Origin: an uncultured Porphyromonadaceae bacterium
Lineage (GTDB): Bacteria > Bacteroidota > Bacteroidia > Bacteroidales > Muribaculaceae
Length of the DNA: 64,000 bases
Direction of reading: 5' to 3'
NCBI GenBank assembly: GCA_902495245.1
Contig: CABUWI010000002.1
Coordinates: 124,001 to 188,000 of the forward strand
Both the position numbers and the translations under genes were made by a program. Position 1 is the first letter of the stretch, and each line of letters starts with the position of its first letter. The notes beneath the pieces were generated by a model, which was not told the DNA's origin, did not search any database, and saw only the letters and a program-made list of their open reading frames with translations. Shown here in pieces: positions 26,660 to 33,923 of this stretch.

Positions 26660-27613
26660 TTATTCGTCTTTTACGAGGTTGAACTTGGCCGAGATTTCTT
26701 TCTGGTCAATGGCCTGGCGTACGTTGAAGCACTTCTTTTGGGGCAGATAGCCGGGGCGCTCGCAGGTGATTTCAATCTGCACGTTGCCGGAATTGTTGTA
26801 GGTCATGCCTTTGATGTCGAAGCTCTCGGTGGTTTCGTAGGGCGTTGTGCCGACATAGTTCGAGTTGGTGTTGCTCACGTCGGGGGTAGACGAGATTACG
26901 CGCCACGACACGTCGGCACCCTGCGGCGTCGAGTTGATGAACCAGCGAATGACTGTGTGCTCAAGTGCGGTGTCGCCTTCGCCCCTGACTGCGGCGTTCT
27001 TCTCTTCGTTGGCACGTTTCGCCACGGTGAGGCATTCGGCTATGCGGTCCCAGTCAATCTTGGCCAGCGCCATGCCGTAAACGCGCCCCAGGCCGAGGCC
27101 GAACTGCTCCTTGTCGCGCCATTTATCGCCGGCTTTTACAGTAGTAGCAGGTATGATAGTTTCTCCGGCATTGTTTACAAGTTTATAGATGAGCATTATT
27201 TCTATCTGAGCAGATTTTTTGTCTAACCAGGTAAGATTAAATGTTTTTATCTCAACTGTCAGATTGTATTCGCTTCCCGGCTCGACATTGAAGCCAAGTT
27301 GACGCATGTAATTAGTAGTGGCATCTTGCGAGAAGCGTTGAACCGTAGGGGTAAATATGTATTTTGGAAGAGCAGAACGTGTAAATTTTGATAAAGCATC
27401 AACATTGAATATGTTCTCCGAAAGAACACTTGACTTTGTAGTCAGCGAAATGCTCTTGTCGAGATTGTTGAAATGTTTTCGAATGCTGACGTTTCCCATT
27501 GTTATAGGCACTTCAACTTCGGAAATGCCATATATTTTTTTGGTGAGGGAGCAAGAAGCCAGCATGGCAACAGCGATGACGCTGAGCGCGGATTTGAAGA
27601 TTAGTTTTTTCAT
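26660..27613 (-). CDS. Lipoprotein with C-terminal PEGA-like domain, paralogue B
   Basis: A 317-residue lipoprotein (lipobox MLASC near residue 20) with the same arrangement as its neighbour: an alpha/beta region with SEYNLTVEIKTFNLTWLDKK and then a PEGA-like domain (about 230-315). Unlike paralogue A it carries a lipid anchor, so the two may sit on the membrane and in the periplasm respectively. It starts nine bases after the small lipoprotein gene, so all three form one operon reading leftwards. Function is not recognised. Confidence 0.8.
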   Translation of the reverse strand: MKKLIFKSALSVIAVAMLASCSLTKKIYGISEVEVPITMGNVSIRKHFNNLDKSISLTTKSSVLSENIFNVDALSKFTRSALPKYIFTPTVQRFSQDATTNYMRQLGFNVEPGSEYNLTVEIKTFNLTWLDKKSAQIEIMLIYKLVNNAGETIIPATTVKAGDKWRDKEQFGLGLGRVYGMALAKIDWDRIAECLTVAKRANEEKNAAVRGEGDTALEHTVIRWFINSTPQGADVSWRVISSTPDVSNTNSNYVGTTPYETTESFDIKGMTYNNSGNVQIEITCERPGYLPQKKCFNVRQAIDQKEISAKFNLVKDE

Positions 27614-27622
27614 GAGGACAGG

Positions 27623-28165
27623 TTATCGCGTTGTGGGGTGAATCTTGATGATTTTTGCGGACACGGTGGCGGTGTATTCCACGGTGTTCTTGCTGACGTT
27701 GTTGGCGTGGGCGGTAACCACCGGCTCGAGAACGCCGTCGGCACCATAGTCTTTGACCTGCTCGATCAGGCGGGCAATGGCCACACGGCGCGCAAACTCT
27801 TCGGCATCGGGCATGAGAACGTGGTCGTTCATGTCGGTCATCAGGTAGCCGAAGCTTGCCGAACCGGAGTAGCTTTTGAGTTTCCACCCGGTCTTTTTGT
27901 CAAATTCGAAATTATAGCTGAATTCTCCGTCGCCGCTCTGGATCTTCAGGTCCTTGCCGTTGTATTTTGCAGTAACACTCGCGTTCTCCGTAACGGTGTT
28001 GAGAATTTCATAGTCGCCCTTGGTGAGGTTGAGAGCGGCCGTGGGAATGGCGCTTGCTGTGCTGACCGAACGGGGCACGATGAGGCTTTTTTCGCTGTTG
28101 CACGAGGACAGACCAACTGCCGCAAGGACGGTGAGGGCTGCCAGAAAGATTTTTTTATTATCCAT
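27623..28165 (-). CDS. Small hypothetical lipoprotein
   Basis: A 180-residue lipoprotein (lipobox GLSSC at about 18-22) without a recognised family. A beta-rich middle (TAKYNGKDLKIQSGDGEFSY) is followed by a helix with ARRVAIARLIEQVKDYGADG and a strand region with EPVVTAHANNVSKNTVEY. It is the first gene of the PEGA-like operon and has its own promoter-like sequence just upstream. Confidence 0.75.
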   Translation of the reverse strand: MDNKKIFLAALTVLAAVGLSSCNSEKSLIVPRSVSTASAIPTAALNLTKGDYEILNTVTENASVTAKYNGKDLKIQSGDGEFSYNFEFDKKTGWKLKSYSGSASFGYLMTDMNDHVLMPDAEEFARRVAIARLIEQVKDYGADGVLEPVVTAHANNVSKNTVEYTATVSAKIIKIHPTTR

Positions 28166-28192
28166 TGTGTGATTGTGATGATTAGGTTGTTA

Positions 28193-28224
28193 AAAAGTTC
28201 TCTGATGCGAGTCCTGATGTCAAA
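28193..28224 (-). promoter_or_regulatory. Promoter-like sequence for the small-lipoprotein/PEGA operon
   Basis: On the minus strand TTTG (28224-28221), a 20-base spacer and GAACTTTT (28200-28193). The -7 box deviates from TAnnTTTG at two positions. It gives the 28165 operon its own start, separate from the upstream RNA gene. Confidence 0.5.
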
Positions 28225-28239
28225 TCGTTAATGGACAAC

Positions 28240-28473
28240 AAAAAAGCGGGACTCAAACTTTGTCTGTTTTCTGAGGCATCGCCAAACGCCTTACACCCAA
28301 ACAAGTAAAAGCCCACGCCTGTAGCGTGAGCATTAACTATTACTCTTGGGTGTTTCTTTCAATTTGGCGATTTTCAGAAAACAAGAATAAAGCTAACGCT
28401 TTTATGTCAATATGTCCTTACAAACAGGAGGTTAATTCATAGGCAATTATTCGGTTTTATAGTTAACGGTTAT
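28240..28473 (-). ncRNA. Rod-shaped structured RNA, possibly 6S-like
   Basis: A series of nested complementary segments predicts one long rod. In plus coordinates the pairs are 28242-28248 with 28397-28403 (AAAAGCG/CGCTTTT), 28265-28274 with 28374-28383, 28278-28286 with 28363-28371, 28293-28300 with 28346-28353, 28304-28308 with 28340-28344, and a capping hairpin at 28311-28331. All are perfect apart from a mismatch in the cap, and internal loops lie between them. On the minus strand the closing stem ends in a run of six T (28245-28240), like a terminator, and a full promoter sits just upstream (28511-28480). No ORF is present. A long rod with a central loop is the architecture of 6S RNA, which binds RNA polymerase; the 6S-Flavo family is known in Bacteroidetes. 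Alternatives are another Bacteroidales structured RNA or a palindromic element. The 5' end is approximate. Confidence 0.62.
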
Positions 28474-28479
28474 TTTTCG

Positions 28480-28511
28480 CAAAATTAGCCAAAATTTCCC
28501 AATCAGCCAAA
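28480..28511 (-). promoter_or_regulatory. Bacteroidetes-type promoter for the structured RNA
   Basis: On the minus strand TTTG (28511-28508), a 20-base spacer and TAATTTTG (28487-28480), a full consensus match. There is no plausible ORF for over 300 bases downstream, which supports a non-coding transcript. Confidence 0.72.
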
Positions 28512-28658
28512 TTGGAGGGTGATTTTCATGGATTTATCGAGAATTTTCGGGATTAAACGGGGATTTGGCGGGATTTTTCGCGCTTCCGCGCTCACACGAT
28601 TTTTTGATTGAGGGGAGCGCCGGCAAGCCGGCGGCACAATGGACAAAACTTTGAATTT
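28512..28658. other. Non-coding stretch with short repeat and GC hairpin
   Basis: Together with the RNA locus this makes up the gene-free span 28166-28658. It holds the second copy of the 22-base repeat (28577-28598) and a GC-rich palindrome, CGCCGGC/GCCGGCG (28618-28633), that may end the leftward DoxX-family transcript. Nothing else is evident. Confidence 0.5.
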
Positions 28659-29882
28659 TTAGTGTTTGAGTTTTTGGAGGCGGCGGCGGAGGGCGGAGAG
28701 GGTGCCGAGGAGGGCGACGATGATTTCGGCGGCGAGGGCCAGGAGGGTAATGAGCCAGAAGCGGGAGGGGCCGTGGGTGGCGTAGGCCTCGGGCATGTCG
28801 AAGCCTTCGCGGCCGATGAGGTCGAGGTTGATGCTGGAGAGGGTGCGCTTCCAGCGCACGGTGTCGTTTTCGAGACACACGGCGGCCATTGCTCCGCGGG
28901 CAACGGTCTTGATTGCCTTGGGGTCGGCGTAGTAGACGGGATAGTCTGCCATCATGAGGTCCATGGCTCGGGCCACGGCGGCAGAGTCGGCAGCCGTAAC
29001 GGCCAGGAACGAGCCTGGGCCGTAGCGGCGCTCCATCTCGGCCTTGAGTTCGTTGGCGGTGAAGCTGCCTGCGGCCGAGGCTTCGGAGGGTTCGGGCACG
29101 AGCAGCAGAATCTGACAGGGCGCGGCTGCAAGGGCTTCGTCGGTTACGTCTTCGCCGCTCCGGCGGTCAATGAGCGCGAGCATCTTGCCCGACGCGGGCT
29201 CCAGAGTGAGCACGTCGACGAATTCCCAGCCTTGGGATTCGTCGGGAAGGTCGTCGGCAGTGCATTCGCGGCGTTCGTTGCCACGCTGGTAGATGTAGAG
29301 GGTTCGGGCGCCCTCGGAGTCGGTGAGCGGCTCGCCGACGGGATACGGGCGGAAGTCGAGCAGCGGCTGCTCGTGATAGCCGATGATGCCGAGCACGAGC
29401 ATATAGGCCACGGCAACGGCTATCTGAGCCCACTGAATCCAGGGGGCGAAGAGGCAGCCGGCGCGGCGGTTGTAGCGGCAGAGGAAGAACGCCAGCGCCG
29501 TCAGCACGATGTTCTTAAGGAATGTGGCGGTGTTTGAAATCACGAGGAAGTCGCCGAAGCAACCGCAGTCGTCAACGGGATTGGCCAACGCGATATAGGC
29601 CGACAGCGGCAGCATGAAGGCCATGATTGCGCCCCCGAGCCATGCAGCCGAGCGGCGCAGCGAGCCGGTGAGCAGCAGAAAGCCGACAATGAACTCGGAC
29701 ATGGAGAGCGCGCAGCCGCCGACGAGCACGACGCCGGGCGCGAACATGTCGGCAATGCCCCAGGCCTGCAGGTAGGCCTCGATTTTGGTCATTGAGCCGA
29801 GGGGGTCGACCATCTTGGTGAGCCCGCTCAGCATGAACGTGGCGCCCAGCACGAGGCGCGCCAGCCAGACGGCGATTTTCAT
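28659..29882 (-). CDS. DoxX/MauE-like membrane protein of the BT_3928 family
   Basis: A 407-residue membrane protein. The N-terminal half (about 1-165) has four helices of the DoxX/MauE type: LVLGATFMLSGLTKMVDPLG, SEFIVGFLLLTGSL and a loop with CGCFGDFL. The CGCFGD motif is typical of MauE-like proteins linked to redox or disulphide chemistry. The second half is a periplasmic domain of about 190 residues with a C-terminal membrane helix (FWLITLLALAAEIIVALLGT). In Bacteroidales this family often lies next to DUF1599 genes, as here, one base away. The activity is unknown. Confidence 0.85.
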   Translation of the reverse strand: MKIAVWLARLVLGATFMLSGLTKMVDPLGSMTKIEAYLQAWGIADMFAPGVVLVGGCALSMSEFIVGFLLLTGSLRRSAAWLGGAIMAFMLPLSAYIALANPVDDCGCFGDFLVISNTATFLKNIVLTALAFFLCRYNRRAGCLFAPWIQWAQIAVAVAYMLVLGIIGYHEQPLLDFRPYPVGEPLTDSEGARTLYIYQRGNERRECTADDLPDESQGWEFVDVLTLEPASGKMLALIDRRSGEDVTDEALAAAPCQILLLVPEPSEASAAGSFTANELKAEMERRYGPGSFLAVTAADSAAVARAMDLMMADYPVYYADPKAIKTVARGAMAAVCLENDTVRWKRTLSSINLDLIGREGFDMPEAYATHGPSRFWLITLLALAAEIIVALLGTLSALRRRLQKLKH

Positions 29883-29883
29883 G

Positions 29884-30435
29884 TCATTCGGCCTCCTCGC
29901 CGAGCTTGATCAGGGCGAACACGGAATAGTTCACCATGTCCATGTAGTTGGCGTCGATACCTTCGCTGACGAGCGTGAGGCCGCCTAGGTCTTCAATCTG
30001 CTTTGTGCGCAGAATCTTCATCAGAATGAGGTCGACGTAGCTCGACACGCGCATGTCGCGCCATGCCTCGCCATAGTCGTGGTTCTTGGCCATGAGCAGC
30101 GAGCGTATTCGGCCGATGTTGGCGTCGTAGAGCTCAAGGGCGCGGCGCTCGTCGAGGTCGACGCTGACCGTGGGGCCCAGTTCGAGCTGAATCAGGCCGA
30201 TGACGCCATAGTTGATTATGCCGACAAACTCCGAGCCGATGCCCTCGCCGACGGCCGAGGCGTCGTCGCCGCCGAGCTCCTGGAGCTCGCGAATGCGTTT
30301 GGCCTTGATATAGATCTGGTCGGTGAGCGACGCGGGCCTGAGCACGCGCCATGCAGCGCCGTAGTCATGGAGTTTCTTCGCGAATAGGGCGCGGCAGCGT
30401 CCAATCGCCTCGTCAAACTGTTCTTCAGTAGTCAT
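29884..30435 (-). CDS. DUF1599 protein with two tandem copies of the domain
   Basis: Starting at the ATG at 30435, the 183-residue protein is an internal duplication. KLHDYGAAWRVLRPASLTDQ in the first half matches KNHDYGEAWRDMRVSSYVDL in the second, and both copies continue with a helix, LGG and a (V/M)(N/I)NY(S/G)V stretch. DUF1599 belongs to a family of small all-alpha proteins reminiscent of nucleotide pyrophosphohydrolases, but no activity is established. A longer N-terminal extension to 30519 was rejected because it lies inside the PCMD gene and shows no family similarity. It overlaps that gene by 11 bases. Confidence 0.85.
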   Translation of the reverse strand: MTTEEQFDEAIGRCRALFAKKLHDYGAAWRVLRPASLTDQIYIKAKRIRELQELGGDDASAVGEGIGSEFVGIINYGVIGLIQLELGPTVSVDLDERRALELYDANIGRIRSLLMAKNHDYGEAWRDMRVSSYVDLILMKILRTKQIEDLGGLTLVSEGIDANYMDMVNYSVFALIKLGEEAE

Positions 30436-32005
30436 ATTCAAGTTTAAGGTCGTCAATTGTGAGAATCGAGCCGCTGCCGCCCACGAAGAAGTCGCCGTAT
30501 TTGCTGGCCGAGCAGACAACGAGCACGTACTTGGGCACGCGCGAGGTCGAGCGGTATTCGAGCTCGATCGAGAGCGGCGTCCACGTGCTCACGTCCTCGC
30601 CATACTGCACATAGCCGTAGGCAATGACGCCCGGGTCGGCGGGGTCGAAAAGGTTCTGGTTGCGTGGGTTGGTGCGCACCTCCATGGGCGAGGGCCAGTC
30701 GGTCAGGGCAATGTAGACCATGGCCGTGTCGGGGCGGCCCTTCCAGTCTTTGAAGCGCGCGTCTGAGCCGACGTGGGTAATGGCGGCCGACTTATATTTG
30801 AACATGGCCGACAGGCGCGTGGGGCGGCGCGAGAATTCGCGGCCGAAGCTCAGAATGCCGTTGGTGCCGTCGGTGCGCACATAGACGCCCGTAAAGATGT
30901 TGCCGGCGGCGAGCTTGCCCAGCGAGCCGACGCCCTTGAACTCGCTCTTGAGTTCGGCGGCATAGCCCGTGCCGGTCTGCGTGTCGGCGGTGGGCTGGGT
31001 GTTGCTTGAGCCCAGAGTGGTCGCGCCCTTGTTGCCGGTGTCCCAGAAAGGCGTACCGCCCTCGGCCCACGGGTTCCAGACCTTGCCGTCGAGCCACCAG
31101 AGGTCGAAGTCGCCGTTTGGCAGCTGGGCCTCCTCGCCGGTGGTGAACAGTTCGGTTGCTGTGGCGTCCATATCGCTGTAGGCGCGCACCTCGTAGGTTG
31201 TGGAGGGCGAGAGGTGAATCAGGCGACAGCTCATGGTGCCCGCGCCCGAGGTTACCCACTCCTGCGGCACGCGCGTCCACTCCTGAGTGCCCTCGATGCG
31301 ATATTCAAAGCCGTTGTCCTTGCCCTCTTCGGCCGAGCCGTAGAGCCACGCCACGCGCGTCCAGGGGTCGATGCGGTCAAGGGTAACCGTGGCGTCGACG
31401 GGTTCGCAATAGATGGTCCAGAGGCTTTCGCGGCCGTGGTCGCTGACAATCACGTCGACCGGCTTGGTCATGTCCGTCTCGCGGCCGCGCAGGTCGGGCT
31501 CCATTGTTGCGGAGGGTGCCGCGAGCTTGAGCGACACGACCTTTATCTTGGTCATGTCGGCCGACGACGGCACGTAAACGATTATTCGGCGCCCGGGCAC
31601 GTCGATTACCGGGTCGCCCATCTGCGGCTCGACGCTGATGTAGCGCTCGATGGTCTGAGTTGCGCGCACGGTCCAGACATATTGCTGATAGAGTGAGGCC
31701 GTGAGATAAACCGGGCGCACAAGGTTCAGCTTGTCGCCGATTTCAAGCTCGTCGACCCGGCCCTCGGCCGGCTCAATCGTGAAGTCGAGAAGCTCCACGC
31801 TCTCGAGGTCGGCCTCCTCGCCCATGGTCAGGGTGATTGTGCGCGTTTCGGGGTCAATCACGGCCGGCTCGCTCTGGCCCTCGACCATGAAGTCGGTAAA
31901 ACTGACGGGCACGCGGGGATATGGCAGGTCGTTTTTGATGCAGCCCGCCATGGCCAGAGCCGCGGCGCCGAGCGCCATTATGTGCTTGAACTTAAATGTG
32001 TACAC
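30425..32005 (-). CDS. PCMD-domain surface lipoprotein
   Basis: A 526-residue lipoprotein (lipobox AMAGC, Cys about 22). The N-terminal part has Ig-like repeats, including a fibronectin-III-like segment around LSPSTTYEVRAYSDMDATAT. The C-terminal half is the PCMD (putative carbohydrate metabolism) domain, which starts near LPNGDFDLWWLDGKVWNPW and ends with SGSILTIDDLKLEYDY. PCMD proteins are beta-jellyroll surface proteins of Bacteroidetes, thought to bind glycans. The two preceding genes encode beta-barrel proteins and overlap this one, so the three products probably act together. Confidence 0.88.
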   Translation of the reverse strand: MYTFKFKHIMALGAAALAMAGCIKNDLPYPRVPVSFTDFMVEGQSEPAVIDPETRTITLTMGEEADLESVELLDFTIEPAEGRVDELEIGDKLNLVRPVYLTASLYQQYVWTVRATQTIERYISVEPQMGDPVIDVPGRRIIVYVPSSADMTKIKVVSLKLAAPSATMEPDLRGRETDMTKPVDVIVSDHGRESLWTIYCEPVDATVTLDRIDPWTRVAWLYGSAEEGKDNGFEYRIEGTQEWTRVPQEWVTSGAGTMSCRLIHLSPSTTYEVRAYSDMDATATELFTTGEEAQLPNGDFDLWWLDGKVWNPWAEGGTPFWDTGNKGATTLGSSNTQPTADTQTGTGYAAELKSEFKGVGSLGKLAAGNIFTGVYVRTDGTNGILSFGREFSRRPTRLSAMFKYKSAAITHVGSDARFKDWKGRPDTAMVYIALTDWPSPMEVRTNPRNQNLFDPADPGVIAYGYVQYGEDVSTWTPLSIELEYRSTSRVPKYVLVVCSASKYGDFFVGGSGSILTIDDLKLEYDY

Positions 32006-32885
32006 CGAGGCCGAAATTGATGTTAAAGATGTTAAAGCGGAAGTTGGCGCCCGAACTTGTGCGGGTGCCCTCGTCGACGCCGTTGGTGGTCTGATGTTCG
32101 CGGCGGAAGTCGAGTCCGAAAATGCCGAACGAGAGGTTGAAGCTGACGTTGTCCATGATGAAGACGCAGACGCCGGGGCTGAAATTCAGCGCAATCTCGT
32201 TGATGCGGGTGCGCGTCAGGCGCGGCTCGCCGTTGTAGAGGCGCTCGAAATCGCTCGTGCCCGAAGTGAAGCTCAGGTCAGCCTCGTTGAACACGGCGAA
32301 GCGCCCCTTTCGGTCCAGGCCGACGAAATAGCGATAGTTGATGCCGGCCGAATAGGCGGTCGACACGTAGCTGACGCCGCCGATGTTGAAGTTCATGTCT
32401 TCGTCGATGTCCATTCCGAACGAATCGATTCCGGCGTCAGAGTGGGTGTAGGCCACTTTCAGGCCGATGCTCTGGTTGTGGTTGAAGAAATAGCTCACCG
32501 ACGGTCTGATGGCATAGGTCTTGCCCTTGACCGAGATGTCGGTCAGCAGCGAGAGCAGCTCGACGTCGTCGGTCTTGAGCTCGCCGTAGCTTGCGGTGAG
32601 TCCGAACGCCCACTGTCCGCGGGGCACGAAGAGGTAGTTGAAGAGGCCGCGGTCATAGCGGCTCAGATTTCGCTGAGGCAGAATGCGCGGCACGGTGTCG
32701 GTGCCGTTCACGATGACGAGGTCGCGGTCAATCGGCCCGGGGGCGCCGGGGGTCAGGGCGTCGCGGTGGGTGAACATGAATTCGCGCACCACGTCCATCA
32801 CGTCGGCCCGGGCCGGCGCCGCAAAGAGCGTCAGCAACACAATCAGGGGCATTATGTGGCGTAACAGAGATTTCATCGTCATCAT
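31992..32885 (-). CDS. Outer-membrane beta-barrel protein, paralogue of the next gene
   Basis: A 297-residue exported protein (signal ending APARA) made mainly of alternating amphipathic strands, for example PRGQWAFGLTASYGELK and NIGGVSYVSTAYSAGINYRY, with a C-terminal strand (NINFGLGVHI) typical of outer-membrane barrels. About 12 strands are likely. The shared phrases (F-VP-GQW, FNEADLSFTSG, FNIFNINFG) show it is a paralogue of the 32885-33637 product. It overlaps the neighbouring genes on both sides. It may carry or dock the PCMD lipoprotein. Confidence 0.8.
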   Translation of the reverse strand: MMTMKSLLRHIMPLIVLLTLFAAPARADVMDVVREFMFTHRDALTPGAPGPIDRDLVIVNGTDTVPRILPQRNLSRYDRGLFNYLFVPRGQWAFGLTASYGELKTDDVELLSLLTDISVKGKTYAIRPSVSYFFNHNQSIGLKVAYTHSDAGIDSFGMDIDEDMNFNIGGVSYVSTAYSAGINYRYFVGLDRKGRFAVFNEADLSFTSGTSDFERLYNGEPRLTRTRINEIALNFSPGVCVFIMDNVSFNLSFGIFGLDFRREHQTTNGVDEGTRTSSGANFRFNIFNINFGLGVHI

Positions 32886-33637
32886 CAGATGTAGAACACG
32901 GTGCCGAACGTGATTGAAAACAGGTTGATCTTGAAGTTGGCCGACTGACGCTTCATGCGGGCAATGTAAATCCGGTCGGTGGTGAACTTGGTGTCGTGAT
33001 AGTTAAATCCGAGCACGCCGACGTTGACCTCGATTGCCGAGTAGTTGTTGAGAAACATAATCAGGCCGGGGGTAACGCCGATGGAGAGGTTGAAACTGCG
33101 CGAAAAGGTTCCGCTCAGGGCCTCGCCGGTGCCCGTGGCCAGTTTGCTCTGTCCGCCCGACATTCCGAGCTGCACCTCGTTGAAGATGCCGAAGCGGGTC
33201 TGCTGGCCCAGGGCGATGTAGTTGCGGAACAGCAGAGTGCCGCCGTAGCTGTGGCTGAGCGAGTAGAGATGGTCCATCGAATAGCCCATGTCGGAGGCGA
33301 GAACTATGTCGGCCGAGTTTAGCTTGACCAGCGAGCGCGAATAGCTTGCACGGGCGCCCGTGGCGAGGTCGTTGCCGAAGGCATAGAGCGCCATGGGGCT
33401 CACCTTGAAGGTGTAGCCGCGGCCTTTGAGACCTTCGACAATCAGAAACTGATAGTTGTTGAGCCGTTCGGCGGTGTAGCTCACGCTGACGCCGGTAATC
33501 CATTCGCCCTTGGGCACGAACACTTTCTTCTCTGAGAATCCGCGGTCAAACACTTCCTGAGCCGACACTGCCGACCCAAAGATTAGAGTTGCCGCCAAGC
33601 ATGCGGCAATGCGGATAATGATTGTTTTTGCATTCAT
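32885..33637 (-). CDS. Outer-membrane beta-barrel protein, first gene of the PCMD operon
   Basis: From the ATG at 33637 it encodes 250 residues with a signal peptide (ACLAATLIFGSAVSAQ) and amphipathic strands throughout, ending in INLFSITFGTVFYI. It is a paralogue of the following gene. An in-frame ATG at 33658 was rejected because it lies inside or upstream of the promoter. The chosen start is only nine bases after the -7 box, so the mRNA would be almost leaderless. The stop shares one base with the next start (TGATG). Confidence 0.8.
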   Translation of the reverse strand: MNAKTIIIRIAACLAATLIFGSAVSAQEVFDRGFSEKKVFVPKGEWITGVSVSYTAERLNNYQFLIVEGLKGRGYTFKVSPMALYAFGNDLATGARASYSRSLVKLNSADIVLASDMGYSMDHLYSLSHSYGGTLLFRNYIALGQQTRFGIFNEVQLGMSGGQSKLATGTGEALSGTFSRSFNLSIGVTPGLIMFLNNYSAIEVNVGVLGFNYHDTKFTTDRIYIARMKRQSANFKINLFSITFGTVFYI

Positions 33638-33645
33638 GCCGACTA

Positions 33646-33677
33646 CAAAGTTACACAATTATTTGCACGTGTGCAAA
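33646..33677 (-). promoter_or_regulatory. Bacteroidetes-type promoter for the PCMD operon
   Basis: On the minus strand TTTG (33677-33674), a 20-base spacer and TAACTTTG (33653-33646), a full consensus match immediately upstream of the start codon at 33637. Confidence 0.78.
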
Positions 33678-33750
33678 AATAGGAATTAAGAATTAAAAAT
33701 TAAGAATTAAGAATTTCGAGTTTAGGGTGAGGGTTACGGGGTGATGCGGG

Positions 33751-33845
33751 TAGGAACGCACGGTTCGTGCGTCCGCGGCGGAGAGGACGGTTATTTGGTG
33801 TATATCAGCATGTTGCTGGCGGACGCACGGGCCGTGCGTCCCTAC
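33751..33845. repeat. REPIN-like inverted repeat doublet
   Basis: Two short palindromes, ACGCACG/CGTGCGT at 33756-33772 and GGACGCACGG/CCGTGCGTCC at 33821-33841, lie in opposite orientation about 50 bases apart. The flanking TAGG and CCTA make the pair a larger inverted repeat. A single related palindrome is at 59618-59638. The arrangement resembles REPINs, mobile doublets of REP sequences. Confidence 0.65.
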
Positions 33846-33870
33846 ACCGGAGGCGAACCCTGACAACGAA

Positions 33871-33898
33871 AAAGCGGAGACCCGGGGGCCTCCGCTTT
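33871..33898 (-). terminator. Intrinsic terminator of the SusCD operon
   Basis: On the minus strand AAAGCGGAG pairs with CTCCGCTTT and is followed by more T (33870-33869). It lies 25 bases after the DUF1735 gene stop. Confidence 0.85.
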
Positions 33899-33923
33899 GG
33901 TTGTAATGAATGGTTGAGAGCGT

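Noticed and set aside
28240..28403. Reading the nested palindrome as a MITE or insertion-sequence remnant
   Set aside because: No target-site duplication or second copy is visible in the window, and a promoter and U-run fit an RNA gene better; a genome-wide copy count could reopen this.
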